Positions 40,816-50,631 of a stretch of DNA of 64,000 nucleotides are shown in pieces. Location of the stretch: positions 1 through 64,000 of the forward strand of contig NZ_PPFX01000010.1 in assembly GCF_002898515.1 (NCBI RefSeq), written 5' to 3'. The notes below the pieces were generated by a model. It was given only the letters and a program-made list of their open reading frames with translations, searched no databases and was not told the DNA's origin. Origin of the DNA: Geothermobacter hydrogeniphilus (GTDB lineage: Bacteria > Desulfobacterota > Desulfuromonadia > Desulfuromonadales > Geothermobacteraceae). Made by a program: the position numbers and the translations under genes. The first letter of the stretch is position 1. Each line of letters begins with the position of its first letter.

Positions 40816-41285
40816 GACAACTCCCCCGCCTGCCAGTGGCGCAGCAGGTCCTGGTAGAAGGGGGGCGGATTGAGCAGCACCTCGAAGTCGCGATCGAGCA
40901 TCATCTGTACGCTGCAGCCGCTGGTGACCAGTTCCCCTTTCTGGTTGCGGATGCGGTAGTCAAGGTTAATGCGGGCCGCCTCGCACCAGTGCAGACGCGC
41001 CTCGATGGTGAAACGCTCCTCGAAACGTAAGGGGCCGAGGTAGTCGATCTGCAATTGGCGGATCGGTGTCGGCACCTCGGCACGGTAGAAATCCTGATAG
41101 CCGAAACCATAGCGGTTGCCGAGGGCCAGGCGAGCATCCTCAAAGTAGCTCGGGTAGCGCCCGTGCCAGACGATCTGCAGCGGATCGACCTCCTCGAAAC
41201 GCACCTGGCGTTCGACGATAATGGAGAGGGGAGCGGGTGCCCCGGGGTCGGTTTTGAAGTAGCTTTTTCGCATCCGTCTCTTCAT
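40812..41285 (-). CDS. Acyl-ACP/CoA thioesterase, hotdog fold (YbgC/4HBT type)
   Basis: This 157-residue hotdog thioesterase has the catalytic-type Asp in EEVDPLQIVWHGRYPSYFED (near 34) in the 4HBT pattern. It would release the chain from ACP or proofread it. A similar thioesterase is standard in aryl-polyene clusters. Overlaps neighbours by four bases on both sides. Confidence 0.87.
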   Translation of the reverse strand: MKRRMRKSYFKTDPGAPAPLSIIVERQVRFEEVDPLQIVWHGRYPSYFEDARLALGNRYGFGYQDFYRAEVPTPIRQLQIDYLGPLRFEERFTIEARLHWCEAARINLDYRIRNQKGELVTSGCSVQMMLDRDFEVLLNPPPFYQDLLRHWQAGELS

Positions 41286-41644
41286 GCTCTCAGATTGAGG
41301 TTGAAACTTGAGGCCCTAGTCCCAGCGACACGCAGCTCGACCATGTAGGCCTCCCCCTGCGGCTGCGGATGACAGAGGATTTCGATCTCCTCCAATGGTT
41401 TCAGGGGGCGTTTGAACTTGGCCGCCGACACCCCGCCAATGGAGAGATTGCCGGCACCCCTGTGAATAACCTCCCGGGCAAGGAGCAGCTGCACCAGCGC
41501 CGGCAAAATCGGCGCGCCGGGGAAGTGCCCCGCAAAGCCACAAAATTCAGATGGAAAACAGCACTGCGCGACCAGGGTGCCATCCCCCTGCACTTCGACC
41601 CCGTTCAGGGCCAGGCCAATCTGGCGGATCATTTCAGCGCTCAT
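41282..41644 (-). CDS. FabZ/FabA-like 3-hydroxyacyl-ACP dehydratase, small
   Basis: This 120-residue hotdog protein has the FabZ-type active-site loop FAGHFPGAPILPALVQLLLA (His near 40) followed by SIGGVSAAKFKRPLKP. It would form the double bonds of a polyene or unsaturated chain. Short for FabZ but similar to the small dehydratases of aryl-polyene clusters. Confidence 0.82.
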   Translation of the reverse strand: MSAEMIRQIGLALNGVEVQGDGTLVAQCCFPSEFCGFAGHFPGAPILPALVQLLLAREVIHRGAGNLSIGGVSAAKFKRPLKPLEEIEILCHPQPQGEAYMVELRVAGTRASSFNLNLRA

Positions 41645-42302
41645 CAGCAGTAAACTCCTCGTTACGCAGCAGCAAGCGATAGCCGCGTTTCCGGTCGTTC
41701 AGCACCATCCCCTCGGGCCAGATCTGCCCCCGGTGACGGCGCAGCTGGTAGCAGTCGACCTGCCAACCCTCCCCCCCCCAAGAGGTCAGAAGCGGCTGCG
41801 GGCCGCTGAAACGGAACCAGGCGGTTACCGCACCTTCGGGAGCACGCAGCAGCCAGGCATCCTCCCCCAGCTCCATTCTGGTGTTCGCCGCGATCGTCCC
41901 GCCCGGGTAAAGGCGTCGCAGGGCGCTGACCAGCAGATCCTCGAAACCGGCGAATCCCTGCAGCGCTGGCTGGTAGACTTGCAGCTCCTCCCCTGCGGGT
42001 CCGAGCTGCAGCAGAAAGAGTTTCGTCCCCAGATCGTCGAGGGCGAGAAGCTTCAAGCTCTGGCGGCGCTGATCGAGCTGAAGCAGGCCGACCATGGGGA
42101 GCTTGCGCCCGTGCCACTCGAACAGGGCGCTCTGGCGCCAACGCCCGGCCGGCAGTGCCTGACGCCAGTCGCCGACCAGCAGCCGCTCGCGCCTCATGCC
42201 CCGCTCCACCGCCACCTTCGGGTTGGGAGCGAAAGGGATGGGCGCCATGCCGCAGCCGCCGAGGACCAGAAGCATCGCCAACAGTCCGAAAACCCGTCTC
42301 AT
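41634..42302 (-). CDS. DUF3261-type lipoprotein
   Basis: This 222-residue protein has a lipoprotein signal (lipobox VLGGC, Cys 17). The mature part is beta-rich and ends in DUF3261-like sequence. DUF3261 lipoproteins occur in aryl-polyene clusters next to the MMPL exporter and LolA-like protein, suggesting a role in moving the lipid through the periplasm. Overlaps both neighbours. Confidence 0.75.
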   Translation of the reverse strand: MRRVFGLLAMLLVLGGCGMAPIPFAPNPKVAVERGMRRERLLVGDWRQALPAGRWRQSALFEWHGRKLPMVGLLQLDQRRQSLKLLALDDLGTKLFLLQLGPAGEELQVYQPALQGFAGFEDLLVSALRRLYPGGTIAANTRMELGEDAWLLRAPEGAVTAWFRFSGPQPLLTSWGGEGWQVDCYQLRRHRGQIWPEGMVLNDRKRGYRLLLRNEEFTADER

Positions 42303-44659
42303 TTCTCCTCCCGTAACACCCGTTCCGGTACCAGTGCGGGCACCAGCCAGAGCGCCGTCGGCACTGCGGCGCCGATACCGATCAGCACGCTGATCCCGAT
42401 GGCGAACAGGGCCGGATGACTGGCGAGGGCCAGGGAGCCGAAGCCTGCCAGGGTGGTCAGCCCCGAGACCAGGACTGCACGATCGGTAACCCGATCACCG
42501 CCGTGCTGCCGGCGCCAGACCATGAAGATGCCGTAGTCGATGGTCAAGCCGATGACCAGCACCGTGGCGACGGCGTTAAAGAGGTTGAAGGCGATCCCCG
42601 CCCAGCCCATGATCCCGAACATCGCCACCACCCCGGAGATCACCGGGGCCAGGGCCGCAATAACCAGTCGGGCCCGGCGCAGCAGCAGGGCGGTCAGGAG
42701 CAGCACCATCACCCCGGCGCAGGGTGCCAGGCGAAAGAAATCGTCCTTAACCGCCCCGCTCAGCTCGGCGCGAAACAGGCGCGGAGACAGGAGGGTCATG
42801 TCCAACTGCCCATCCTGAAGCAGGGTGGCCAATTCAGGCCGGTCAGCGGCTAAGGTCAGGATCTGCAACTTCTCTCCGTTTCGCTGTTCCAGGTTGCCGA
42901 GCAGCGGTTCGAAGCAGGCAGGCAGGGGCCGTTCAACTGGCGCTTGCGCCTCGAAACTGGCAAAAAAAGGGGCAAAGGCCGTCGGAGCGAAACCGTGTTC
43001 CCCCGCCTGCCGTCGCAGCTCGTCGGCGATCCGCCCCCCTGCGGCACCGTGCCAGAAGCTGCTCCAGGCCGCGCGGTTGGCGGTGCGGGTCGCCCGGCTT
43101 GGCAACAGCGGTGCCAGGCTGACCAGATCTCCCGGCGACAGCTTGTCGCGCAAGCGGGAGAAAAGCACCTCGTTCTGCTGTCGCACCTCTTCTTCCTCGC
43201 CCTCAAGGAGCAGCATCGCCCGCCCGCGTAGGTCGCCCCACCCCTGACGCAGCCGCTGTTCTGTGGCCGCCAGTTGCGGCGGCACCAGGCTGATCTGGCG
43301 CAGGTCGCCGTTAATCCTGACCCTGATTGCCCCGGCTAGAGCGACAAGCAGCAGCAGGCCCCATCCGGCCAGCAATAGATTGCGGCGTCCTGGTCCCTTG
43401 GTGGGGAAGTCAGGATGCTCCAGCGGTTGTGGTGGGGCCACCAGCAGCAACGGCAGCACCAACAGTGCCAGCAATAGGGCGAGGAGCAAACCGAGGGCGG
43501 CGAACCAGCCGAGCTGGCGCTGCACCGGCAGGGCCGAGCTGAGAAGCACGACGAAGGCACCGATGCTGGTCAGGGCACCGCAGAGCAGCGGCCGGCTCAG
43601 TTCCGCCAGCACCTGTTCTGGCTCACGCTGCCGGTGACGCAGGGCGAAGAAGACATGCAGGCCGTAGTCCAGGGCCACACCGAGGACCACGGCACCGAAG
43701 CCGAGAGTAATCCCCGACAGCTCGACCCCACTAAGGAGTACCAAACCCAAAGCGAGGACAACCCCGGCCAACGGCAGAAGCAGCACCGGCAGGGCACGCC
43801 AGTCGCGCAGGAAAAGGCCGAACACCAGCAGCAACCCAGCACTGACCAGCAGGCCGATACGGCGCAAGTCGTGTTTGATTGCCATGGCGTTGGCTAAGGT
43901 GTAACGCTGGCCACAGAGAAGGTCAGCCTTAATTCCCGGTGGCAACTCCGCTGCGGCCGCACGGGCCGCCTGTTCGAGAGCGGCGGCACCCCGGACATCG
44001 GTCAGTTGAATATCGGTCTTGCCAACCAGCAGCAGCCCTTTGCCATCTTCACTCCATAGGTATCCACCCCTGAACTGGCCACGGCCGAGCAGATTGGTGT
44101 AAGCTAGCCCGTCAAACAGTCGCTGACGCAGCCTCAGAGGATCGGTCCGAATCAATACCTTGCTCCCCAATCCGACCGGGGAGAGGAGCTCGTCCCGTGC
44201 TTCTTGCAGCCGGAGACCTATCTCCTCTTCGCTCAGTTCATCAGCCAGCTGTGGCAGTTTCGCCGCCGGAAAACGCTGCGGCATCTCAACAACCAGTTGC
44301 TGCAACAACCCCGGCAGATCGATCTGTAACCGGGTCTGTAACCTACCGACTCCAGCACGGTTGAAACGGGTAGCGAAAACAGCGGCAGCCTCCGTCAATC
44401 GTGCTCTATCCCGACTCTCTTCCGCCTCAATCACCACCAGCAACTTATGGGTCATCGGCGATTGCTGCAACAACTGAAACTGGCGTAGTAGCTGTGGGTC
44501 GCGATCCGGAATCAAGGCCTCGGCATTCTCACTCAACTGCAGGTGCAGCAGGCTGAAGCCTCCAGCGACAATCAGGACCAACACCAGTAGCAGCACCGGT
44601 CTCCTATGAACACTAGACCAGCCGTAACTGGTGGTTATCCAGTTCTCCAGCGACATCAA
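42299..44659 (-). CDS. MMPL/RND-family lipid exporter
   Basis: This 786-residue protein has two repeats of one helix plus a large periplasmic domain plus five helices, about 12 membrane segments in total. The first helix is near 20-38 (PVLLLVLVLIVAGGFSLLHL). Acidic membrane motifs typical of proton-coupled transport occur (GVALDYGLHVFFALRH, IGLTIDYGIFMVWRR). Proteins of this family carry lipids in aryl-polyene and mycobacterial systems. Coupled to LolA-like and DUF3261 genes. Confidence 0.9.
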   Translation of the reverse strand: MMSLENWITTSYGWSSVHRRPVLLLVLVLIVAGGFSLLHLQLSENAEALIPDRDPQLLRQFQLLQQSPMTHKLLVVIEAEESRDRARLTEAAAVFATRFNRAGVGRLQTRLQIDLPGLLQQLVVEMPQRFPAAKLPQLADELSEEEIGLRLQEARDELLSPVGLGSKVLIRTDPLRLRQRLFDGLAYTNLLGRGQFRGGYLWSEDGKGLLLVGKTDIQLTDVRGAAALEQAARAAAAELPPGIKADLLCGQRYTLANAMAIKHDLRRIGLLVSAGLLLVFGLFLRDWRALPVLLLPLAGVVLALGLVLLSGVELSGITLGFGAVVLGVALDYGLHVFFALRHRQREPEQVLAELSRPLLCGALTSIGAFVVLLSSALPVQRQLGWFAALGLLLALLLALLVLPLLLVAPPQPLEHPDFPTKGPGRRNLLLAGWGLLLLVALAGAIRVRINGDLRQISLVPPQLAATEQRLRQGWGDLRGRAMLLLEGEEEEVRQQNEVLFSRLRDKLSPGDLVSLAPLLPSRATRTANRAAWSSFWHGAAGGRIADELRRQAGEHGFAPTAFAPFFASFEAQAPVERPLPACFEPLLGNLEQRNGEKLQILTLAADRPELATLLQDGQLDMTLLSPRLFRAELSGAVKDDFFRLAPCAGVMVLLLTALLLRRARLVIAALAPVISGVVAMFGIMGWAGIAFNLFNAVATVLVIGLTIDYGIFMVWRRQHGGDRVTDRAVLVSGLTTLAGFGSLALASHPALFAIGISVLIGIGAAVPTALWLVPALVPERVLREEK

Positions 44660-45267
44660 CGGAACTGGGCCGAATCGAGCGTCGGATTAATTCGAGTATG
44701 TTCGAATACCAGTCGGGTACTATCGCCATCCGGCTCGGTCAACTCGACTCGGGTGATGCTGCGATCGTCAGCCGCAAAGGTGATCTCGATCTGCTGCAGC
44801 GGCCCCTTGTCGCCCAGCGGATGCAGCACCAATCGCACTGGATCGGTATCGAGCAACTCAATACGAAACTGTTGCTGCAACCAGGTAAAATCTGCCCGAA
44901 ACCAGGCAAGGAGCTGACCAGAGATCGCTGCCATCAGCGGATCGTCGTTAATGTCGAAGCGCTCATCCTTGCCCTGCAGGTTGTGCCAACGCCGGCCGTG
45001 CTCACCATCGAGAACAAAACCGCTGGCGGAGGGTTCCAGCAACTCCCAGCGCAACCGACGCTCACGCATAAACGCGAGATGGCCGCGGGAACGGATGGTA
45101 GTGGCGAACATTGCCAGATCCTTTTCCTGTATAAAGTCACTTTCGAGACTCTGAACCCCGGTTGCCGCCTGACGGATACGCGCCAGTACCGCCGGCAGGT
45201 CTTCGATCGCAACTGCTGGCAACGTGAAGCCGCACAACATCAGCAGGAGAATCAACGCCCTAACCAT
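44656..45267 (-). CDS. LolA-like outer-membrane lipoprotein carrier protein
   Basis: This 203-residue protein has a signal peptide (LILLLMLCGFTLPAVA) and a LolA-like open beta-barrel (SLESDFIQEKDLAMFATTIR; RRLRWELLEPSASGFVLDGE). LolA-type proteins shuttle lipids or lipoproteins across the periplasm. GGAGAGGGGGAAA precedes the ATG at 45267. Probably works with the MMPL exporter to deliver the product to the outer membrane. Confidence 0.85.
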   Translation of the reverse strand: MVRALILLLMLCGFTLPAVAIEDLPAVLARIRQAATGVQSLESDFIQEKDLAMFATTIRSRGHLAFMRERRLRWELLEPSASGFVLDGEHGRRWHNLQGKDERFDINDDPLMAAISGQLLAWFRADFTWLQQQFRIELLDTDPVRLVLHPLGDKGPLQQIEITFAADDRSITRVELTEPDGDSTRLVFEHTRINPTLDSAQFR

Positions 45268-45706
45268 TTTCCCCCTCTCCAGAGTCAATCCAGAGTTTCA
45301 GTTCTCCCCGGGCCAAAAGCCGACTGCCGACACGGATCTCCCCTTCGACCAGGGCAAAGTCTCCCAATTCAACTTTGGTCACGACCCGAATCCGCAATCG
45401 CTCACCTAGCCGTGCCTGGTCGAACTCCTCGAAGTTTCTGATACCGACAAGGTAGCCCATCCTGACCGACTTGCCAGCCTGTCGATCACGATAGCCCTGG
45501 GCCACGGCCTGAGCCTGAGCCAACATCTCCACTGCGGTCAGCGATTCTAGCCTACCGTCAACGCCGAGAAGCAGATGCCCGGTCTCGACGCATGCCTCAA
45601 CCTCAGCCTGTTCAGCACCGCAGCTGAGCAGGCTCTCAACTAAGCGCATCGGTGGGCGATGGGGGATGAAAGGCTCGGCGACCAAAGGGAAACAGGACGG
45701 CATCAT
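45260..45706 (-). CDS. Hotdog dehydratase-like protein (ApeP type)
   Basis: This 148-residue hotdog protein has the N-terminal motif FIPHRPPMRLVESLL with a His and a central LTAVEMLAQAQAVAQGY helix, as in 3-hydroxyacyl-ACP dehydratase-like proteins of aryl-polyene clusters. Those clusters use two dehydratases that act as a pair; the other would be at 41282-41644. Overlaps LolA by eight bases. Confidence 0.78.
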   Translation of the reverse strand: MMPSCFPLVAEPFIPHRPPMRLVESLLSCGAEQAEVEACVETGHLLLGVDGRLESLTAVEMLAQAQAVAQGYRDRQAGKSVRMGYLVGIRNFEEFDQARLGERLRIRVVTKVELGDFALVEGEIRVGSRLLARGELKLWIDSGEGENG

Positions 45707-45728
45707 GAACTCTCTCCAACCATGCTAT

Positions 45729-46508
45729 TCAGCCTCTCCCCAATGACTCGCCGATAGCCCGCCGAGACTGTTGGCGCAGATAGCGCGACTGCTCCTCCAC
45801 CGGTACTTCCTGGGCAATAATCGGCTCCAACACCCTTAGTTTCACCGTGCAAGGCCTCAGCAGTCGGCGGCCCGGCGACAACAATAAGTCGGTTCCGGTT
45901 AGGCAAAGAGGGACAACCGGAACCCCTGCAATTGCAGCAATCTGAAAAGCCCCAGCATAGAACCTCTGGAGTTTGCCATCTTTACTCCGATGTCCTTCCG
46001 GAAAGAACAACAGCGTTCCCCCTTTGGCCAATTCCTGCCGTCCCTTCTTCAGAAGAATCTCCCAGTCTCCAGCCTCAACATTAAGATAGCGCGCCAGCAG
46101 CATGAAGCGTCTATACCACCACATCCGGAAAGGCCAGGAACGTACCGCAAAGACGATGTTGGAAATCGGTAACAGAGCCATGCAGTAGGTATCAAAAAAG
46201 GAAAGGTGGTTAACCACCAGAACCGCTGGGCCAAGGGCACACAACTGCTCCGCACCCTCAATGCTGAAACGAACAAAAGGCCTGTTAATCAACAGCCAAC
46301 CACGCCCATACAGCCAGATAAAATGTCGGATAACAACAGCGGGAGGCCATGGAGTCAAACATCTCCAAAGGACATACAACAGGGGCGACAGCAGAATGCC
46401 GATAAGAGTCCAGACCAACAACAGGGGATAGACCCATAGATTCATCAAGACGATCGTCCACCAATAACCCTTGCCTCTGGTTTCAGTTTGTTGCGATACC
46501 TGCTCCAT
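45729..46508 (-). CDS. PlsC-like 1-acylglycerol-3-phosphate-type acyltransferase
   Basis: This 259-residue membrane acyltransferase has the HX4D motif NHLSFFD near 99-105 and the PEGHRS motif near 169-174. Two helices lie near 15-50. The family acylates lysophospholipids or glycerol phosphates. Here it probably esterifies the special chain into a lipid. It lies six bases downstream of ACP 3. Confidence 0.87.
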   Translation of the reverse strand: MEQVSQQTETRGKGYWWTIVLMNLWVYPLLLVWTLIGILLSPLLYVLWRCLTPWPPAVVIRHFIWLYGRGWLLINRPFVRFSIEGAEQLCALGPAVLVVNHLSFFDTYCMALLPISNIVFAVRSWPFRMWWYRRFMLLARYLNVEAGDWEILLKKGRQELAKGGTLLFFPEGHRSKDGKLQRFYAGAFQIAAIAGVPVVPLCLTGTDLLLSPGRRLLRPCTVKLRVLEPIIAQEVPVEEQSRYLRQQSRRAIGESLGRG

Positions 46509-46514
46509 GAGAGT

Positions 46515-46772
46515 TCAAGAGGCCAGCGCATGGTATTTTTCCAGCACATAGGCATGAATCTCACCCAAGGTACGGATCTGCCGCATCCGCTCCTCTTCCC
46601 GGATCCTGATCTGGAATGCCTGCTCTAGAGCAACAACCATGTCCACTGCATCGAGGCTGTCGAGTTCCAACTCATCGTAGAGGGTCACTCCCGGGTGCAT
46701 CGTCTCGGGGTCGAGTTCGAACTCCTCACACAGGGTCCGATTGATCAGGGCAATGACTTCTTGATCGGTCAT
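46515..46772 (-). CDS. Acyl carrier protein 3
   Basis: This 85-residue ACP has the phosphopantetheine site ELDSLDAVDMV (Ser 39). It overlaps the following ketosynthase stop by four bases, so KS and ACP are coupled. Confidence 0.93.
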   Translation of the reverse strand: MTDQEVIALINRTLCEEFELDPETMHPGVTLYDELELDSLDAVDMVVALEQAFQIRIREEERMRQIRTLGEIHAYVLEKYHALAS

Positions 46773-47992
46773 ACTTGATAACTCCTTACAACAAGTGATG
46801 AATCAATGCCCCCTAGGGCAAAACTGTTCTTCAGGGCGACCCGTGCCGCTGTCCTGGTCGGCTCCGTCAGCAAACTGATTCCACCACAGAGCGGGTCAGG
46901 CCGCTCCAGATTTCGGGTTGGAATCAGCATTCCGGACTGCAACATCTGCAGCGTTGCGATCAACTCAAGCGCCCCACTGGCGGCCATGGTGTGACCAAGA
47001 TGGCCTTTGAGACTACTAACCGGAACCTGCGTACCGACCAGTCGGGCTATTGCGGTCGCCTCGGCCACATCCCCCTGCGGGGTAGCGGTCGCATGAGCAT
47101 TGATGTAATCAAGCTCCTCGACCCCCAGACCGGCATCCTCAATAGCCTGGCGCATGCAACGTTCCATGGCGTTCGAGTCGGGATTGGCAATATTGCCCGA
47201 GTCGGCCAGCGAGGCAAAACCCACCACCTCACCAAGAATGGTCGCCTTACGCCGTAGGGCACTTGGCAAGCTTTCGAGCAACAGAAAGCCTGCCCCTTCA
47301 CCACAGACCAAACCCTGGCGTTTTTCATCGAACGGACATGAAGCAGCTTGTGGATCCTCAGCCCCTGACGCCGCAGCGTTCATAATGTCGAAGGTTGCCA
47401 CGGTTAAGGGATGAAATTCATCCGCACCCCCACAAAGCATCTGTGTCTGGCGTCCTGCAGCAATCAACTCGTAGGCCAGACCGACGGCCTGACAGCCGGT
47501 GGCGCAGGCGGCGCCTGGAGCCAGAACCCGACCGCCCAGCCCAAGAACCTGAACCAAGTTGGCTGCCACACTGTGGTTCATGATCTGGAAGAAGACCGTT
47601 GAGCGCATTCTCTCCAGACTCTCATCACGCAAAAAGTCGCGGAAGAATTTTTCCGTGGTCAGCGTGCTACCGATGGTAGAACCGGCAACCAACCCCACCT
47701 CCGCTAAGTCGCTGCCGTCCAGACCACCCATCGATAGCGCTTCTTTGGCCGCCAGAGTTGCGTAGATAGACATTGCCGACATCGAACGCCGGAATTTACG
47801 CGGGATGCTCTTCTCGTTCACCTCCGGGACGATAGCCGCCAAGTCGGTCCTGATTCCGGCAACCCGCTTGGTCTCACAAACATGCCTAACAGCACTCTGC
47901 ATCTGCCACAGATTGTCGAAAAGGCATTCCCCCCCCACCCCAAAAGGCGAAATTGCGCCATAGCCGGTAACGACAACCCGATTCATTGACAT
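46769..47992 (-). CDS. Beta-ketoacyl-ACP synthase (FabF-like) 3
   Basis: This 407-residue KS has the Cys in GAACATGCQAVG (near 161) and His motifs NAHATATPQGD and GHLGHTMAASGA. The ATG at 47992 has AAGGA eight bases upstream; ATG 47986 is possible. It overlaps the FAD oxidoreductase gene. Full length and active-looking. Confidence 0.92.
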   Translation of the reverse strand: MSMNRVVVTGYGAISPFGVGGECLFDNLWQMQSAVRHVCETKRVAGIRTDLAAIVPEVNEKSIPRKFRRSMSAMSIYATLAAKEALSMGGLDGSDLAEVGLVAGSTIGSTLTTEKFFRDFLRDESLERMRSTVFFQIMNHSVAANLVQVLGLGGRVLAPGAACATGCQAVGLAYELIAAGRQTQMLCGGADEFHPLTVATFDIMNAAASGAEDPQAASCPFDEKRQGLVCGEGAGFLLLESLPSALRRKATILGEVVGFASLADSGNIANPDSNAMERCMRQAIEDAGLGVEELDYINAHATATPQGDVAEATAIARLVGTQVPVSSLKGHLGHTMAASGALELIATLQMLQSGMLIPTRNLERPDPLCGGISLLTEPTRTAARVALKNSFALGGIDSSLVVRSYQV

Positions 47993-49401
47993 GTCATCAG
48001 TCCTTCTCTGAGACGCTGGTCTCCACACATCTCCTGGCAGGCCCAAAAGGCCGACAATGCAGTGCCGAGCAGACCGGGCGCGACCACAGCCTGCCCCGCA
48101 AGAAACAATCCCTCAACTCTTGTGCGCGGTTGTGGGTTGACCTGATCAAGACAGTGCGCCGCTCCGTAAAGCCCTGCAACCGGCGCATTGGCATATCTCT
48201 GGAAAGTTTTAGGTGTGCCACCATCAACCCAGCAGATATCTCTGGCCAGATTGGGCGAATGGCACTCGATTGCCTGTTGAATCTCAACCAGGCGTTGGCG
48301 TTTTCGCTCCCGGTAGTCAGGTATGTTCCAATCCGTCTCTACCTCAGGACAGATGGCAATCACCCCCGAATGAGCCTCCCCACTACCGCGCGTCAGGTAG
48401 ATCGGGGCCTGACCATTGGCAGAGTCAAACTCGAGGTAGAGATTCCTTCCTTCCAGCTGTGGGATCGCCCGCTTCGGATAACCGAACAGGCAGCAGGCAG
48501 AACCACTAGACTGAAGACTCCTGAGCCGCCGGATATAGATCGGACGCAGGGCCTTGTCGGGCAACAGGCCTGGCAGGGCATGGGGATGCAGGGTTGCAAT
48601 ACAGTGCCTACCCACAAATTCCCGTCCGTCCTGCAGACACACGCCGTCTATACTTCGATCCGCCCGGAGCTTTATGGCCGTAACCTGCGCATTACAGTGG
48701 ACATTCACCCCAAGAGACAGCAGGGTCGCTCTAAGTACCTCGACTAAACGCTCGCCGCCACCACGCAGGGTATGTGCTCCCCGGTAGTAAAGACCAGCCA
48801 CCCCGGCATGCACGGCGAAAGGGACATGCTCAGGGGCCACCCCATGGAGCAAACAATGCAGCGAGAGGAGTCGGCCGAGCCGCGGATCCCGGATATGCTT
48901 GTTAATGACCGTCTGCAGGCTGCACCGCCACGCGTTCTCGACCTCTGCATCCGGCACGCTGCGAGGCTTGAGCTTCAACATCGGTAGCCCGTTGCAGACC
49001 CGGTCAATCTGATTGAAAAAAGCACCAATCCCCTCGGCGTCAGCAGGAAACCGCTCCGCCAACCCCCGCCTCAATTCCGACACCTCGGCAGGAAAGAGAA
49101 ACTCCTCTCCGTCCTTGAAGCGCACCCCATCAAATCCTTGGGGATTGAGGCGTACCACCTGCAAGGCATCGGCGATCCCCAGAAAACGAAAGACTCGCGC
49201 GAGGATTCCACCCTCACCCAAACCACTAGTGTAGTGAAACCCAGTGTCAAAATACCACCCGTCACGCCAAAATCCACGCACGACCGGGGCCAGTCGCGGA
49301 GCTGCCTCGAACAGTTCGACGCGGTAACCCAAAAGAGCAAGAAAGCCCGCACAGAACAGGCCAGAAAGCCCCCCTCCTATCACCAAACCGGTCTGTTTCA
49401 T
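47983..49401 (-). CDS. CrtI/phytoene-desaturase-like FAD oxidoreductase
   Basis: This 472-residue protein begins with the dinucleotide-binding motif VIGGGLSGLFCAG (residues 6-18) followed by the Glu (ELFEA) that binds the FAD ribose. The C-terminus GLFLAGQAVVAPGLLGTALS is typical of carotenoid desaturase/isomerase-type enzymes. It would desaturate, isomerise or saturate an acyl or polyene chain. CrtI-like enzymes are also part of the gene sets proposed for ladderane synthesis. Confidence 0.87.
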   Translation of the reverse strand: MKQTGLVIGGGLSGLFCAGFLALLGYRVELFEAAPRLAPVVRGFWRDGWYFDTGFHYTSGLGEGGILARVFRFLGIADALQVVRLNPQGFDGVRFKDGEEFLFPAEVSELRRGLAERFPADAEGIGAFFNQIDRVCNGLPMLKLKPRSVPDAEVENAWRCSLQTVINKHIRDPRLGRLLSLHCLLHGVAPEHVPFAVHAGVAGLYYRGAHTLRGGGERLVEVLRATLLSLGVNVHCNAQVTAIKLRADRSIDGVCLQDGREFVGRHCIATLHPHALPGLLPDKALRPIYIRRLRSLQSSGSACCLFGYPKRAIPQLEGRNLYLEFDSANGQAPIYLTRGSGEAHSGVIAICPEVETDWNIPDYRERKRQRLVEIQQAIECHSPNLARDICWVDGGTPKTFQRYANAPVAGLYGAAHCLDQVNPQPRTRVEGLFLAGQAVVAPGLLGTALSAFWACQEMCGDQRLREGLMTCQ

Positions 49402-50615
49402 ACCCTGAACCGAACCACCAGGGCCGCGTTGGTGCCACCAAACCCGGCGGAGTTGCAAAGAACAGTTCGAGGTCCCCGATCAATGGCTGTTCGGGCAATA
49501 CGCAACGGCGGCATTTCGGGATCAGGTTCGGCATAATTGCGGTTCGGAGCGATAAACCCGCTACGTGCCATCAGACTGGCATAGACAATCTGGGCCGCCC
49601 CAGCCATCCATAACTCGTGCCCCACCATCCCCTTCAGAGAGGAAACCCAAGGGCCATCATCGCTGAAGACCCGGTGGAGATTGACTGCCTCAGCGAAATC
49701 ACCTGCCGGAGTCGAGGTCGCATGCGCACAGACATAGTCGACCTGCGGCGCGCTAATGCCAGCCTGCGCCAAGGCCATCTGCATGGCCCGACTCAGGCCA
49801 GTTCTGCTCGGGACAGAGAGAGCTTCCCCGTCGGAGGAGAATCCATACCCGAGCACTTCTCCCAAGATAGGGGCACCGCGCCGCCGCGCCCGGTCAAAGT
49901 TCTCCAGCACTATCCCGGCCGCCCCTCCGCTTGGAACCAAGCCATCGCGGCCCCGGTCGAATGGGCGGCAGGCGGCCTCAGGATCCGTAATCCGGGCCGA
50001 GAAGGCTCCCAAGGCATCAAAACTGCACATCGACTCCGGGTTGATCTCCTGTGCCCCACCGCAAATGACCACATCCTGCCGACCACCGGCAATCAGCTCG
50101 GCAGCCTGTCCCACAGCATGCCCACCACTAGAACAGGCAGAGGAGAGACTCCAGCAGGCCCCTTGAGTCTGCAACAGCGTATTGAGATTCATCGTTATGG
50201 TCGAGGTCATGGAACGGAAGATGAGACCACTACCGATGCCGTGGGTTTCTTCGGCCCGACGCAGTTGGTCCACCTGCTCAACCGCCGCCAGACAACTCGA
50301 ATCACAACCAAAAATCAGCCCACAACGGGGGTTCCGGATCTCTTCAGCTGACAGGCCTGCCATCTTCAGGGCATCAGTTGCCGCGACATAGGCCCATTGA
50401 GCAAAATCCGGCATACTCTTACGCTGCTTACGTGACAGGAGGGATAAGTCGCAATCGGAAATCGTTCCGGTCAGCGGGCTCCGGAAACCGAGCTCAATCC
50501 GCCGCGGGTCCACAACAATGCCAGAACGTCCTTCCTGAAGGGCCTTTTCAACCGTGCTCAAATCGCTCCCCAGACAGGAGACAATTCCAATACCGGTTAT
50601 GGCAACGCGCTGCAT
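49398..50615 (-). CDS. Beta-ketoacyl-ACP synthase (FabF-like) 4
   Basis: This 405-residue KS has the Cys in SSACSSGGHAVG (near 161), His in CAHATSTPAGD and His in KGMVGHELWMAGAA. The second His motif departs from the usual GHxxGAAG. The start at 50615 follows GGGAGAGGGAG; the longer frame adds 35 unlikely residues. It overlaps the FAD gene by four bases and follows the ketoreductase by 16. Confidence 0.92.
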   Translation of the reverse strand: MQRVAITGIGIVSCLGSDLSTVEKALQEGRSGIVVDPRRIELGFRSPLTGTISDCDLSLLSRKQRKSMPDFAQWAYVAATDALKMAGLSAEEIRNPRCGLIFGCDSSCLAAVEQVDQLRRAEETHGIGSGLIFRSMTSTITMNLNTLLQTQGACWSLSSACSSGGHAVGQAAELIAGGRQDVVICGGAQEINPESMCSFDALGAFSARITDPEAACRPFDRGRDGLVPSGGAAGIVLENFDRARRRGAPILGEVLGYGFSSDGEALSVPSRTGLSRAMQMALAQAGISAPQVDYVCAHATSTPAGDFAEAVNLHRVFSDDGPWVSSLKGMVGHELWMAGAAQIVYASLMARSGFIAPNRNYAEPDPEMPPLRIARTAIDRGPRTVLCNSAGFGGTNAALVVRFRV

Positions 50616-50631
50616 CTCCCTCTCCCTTGTC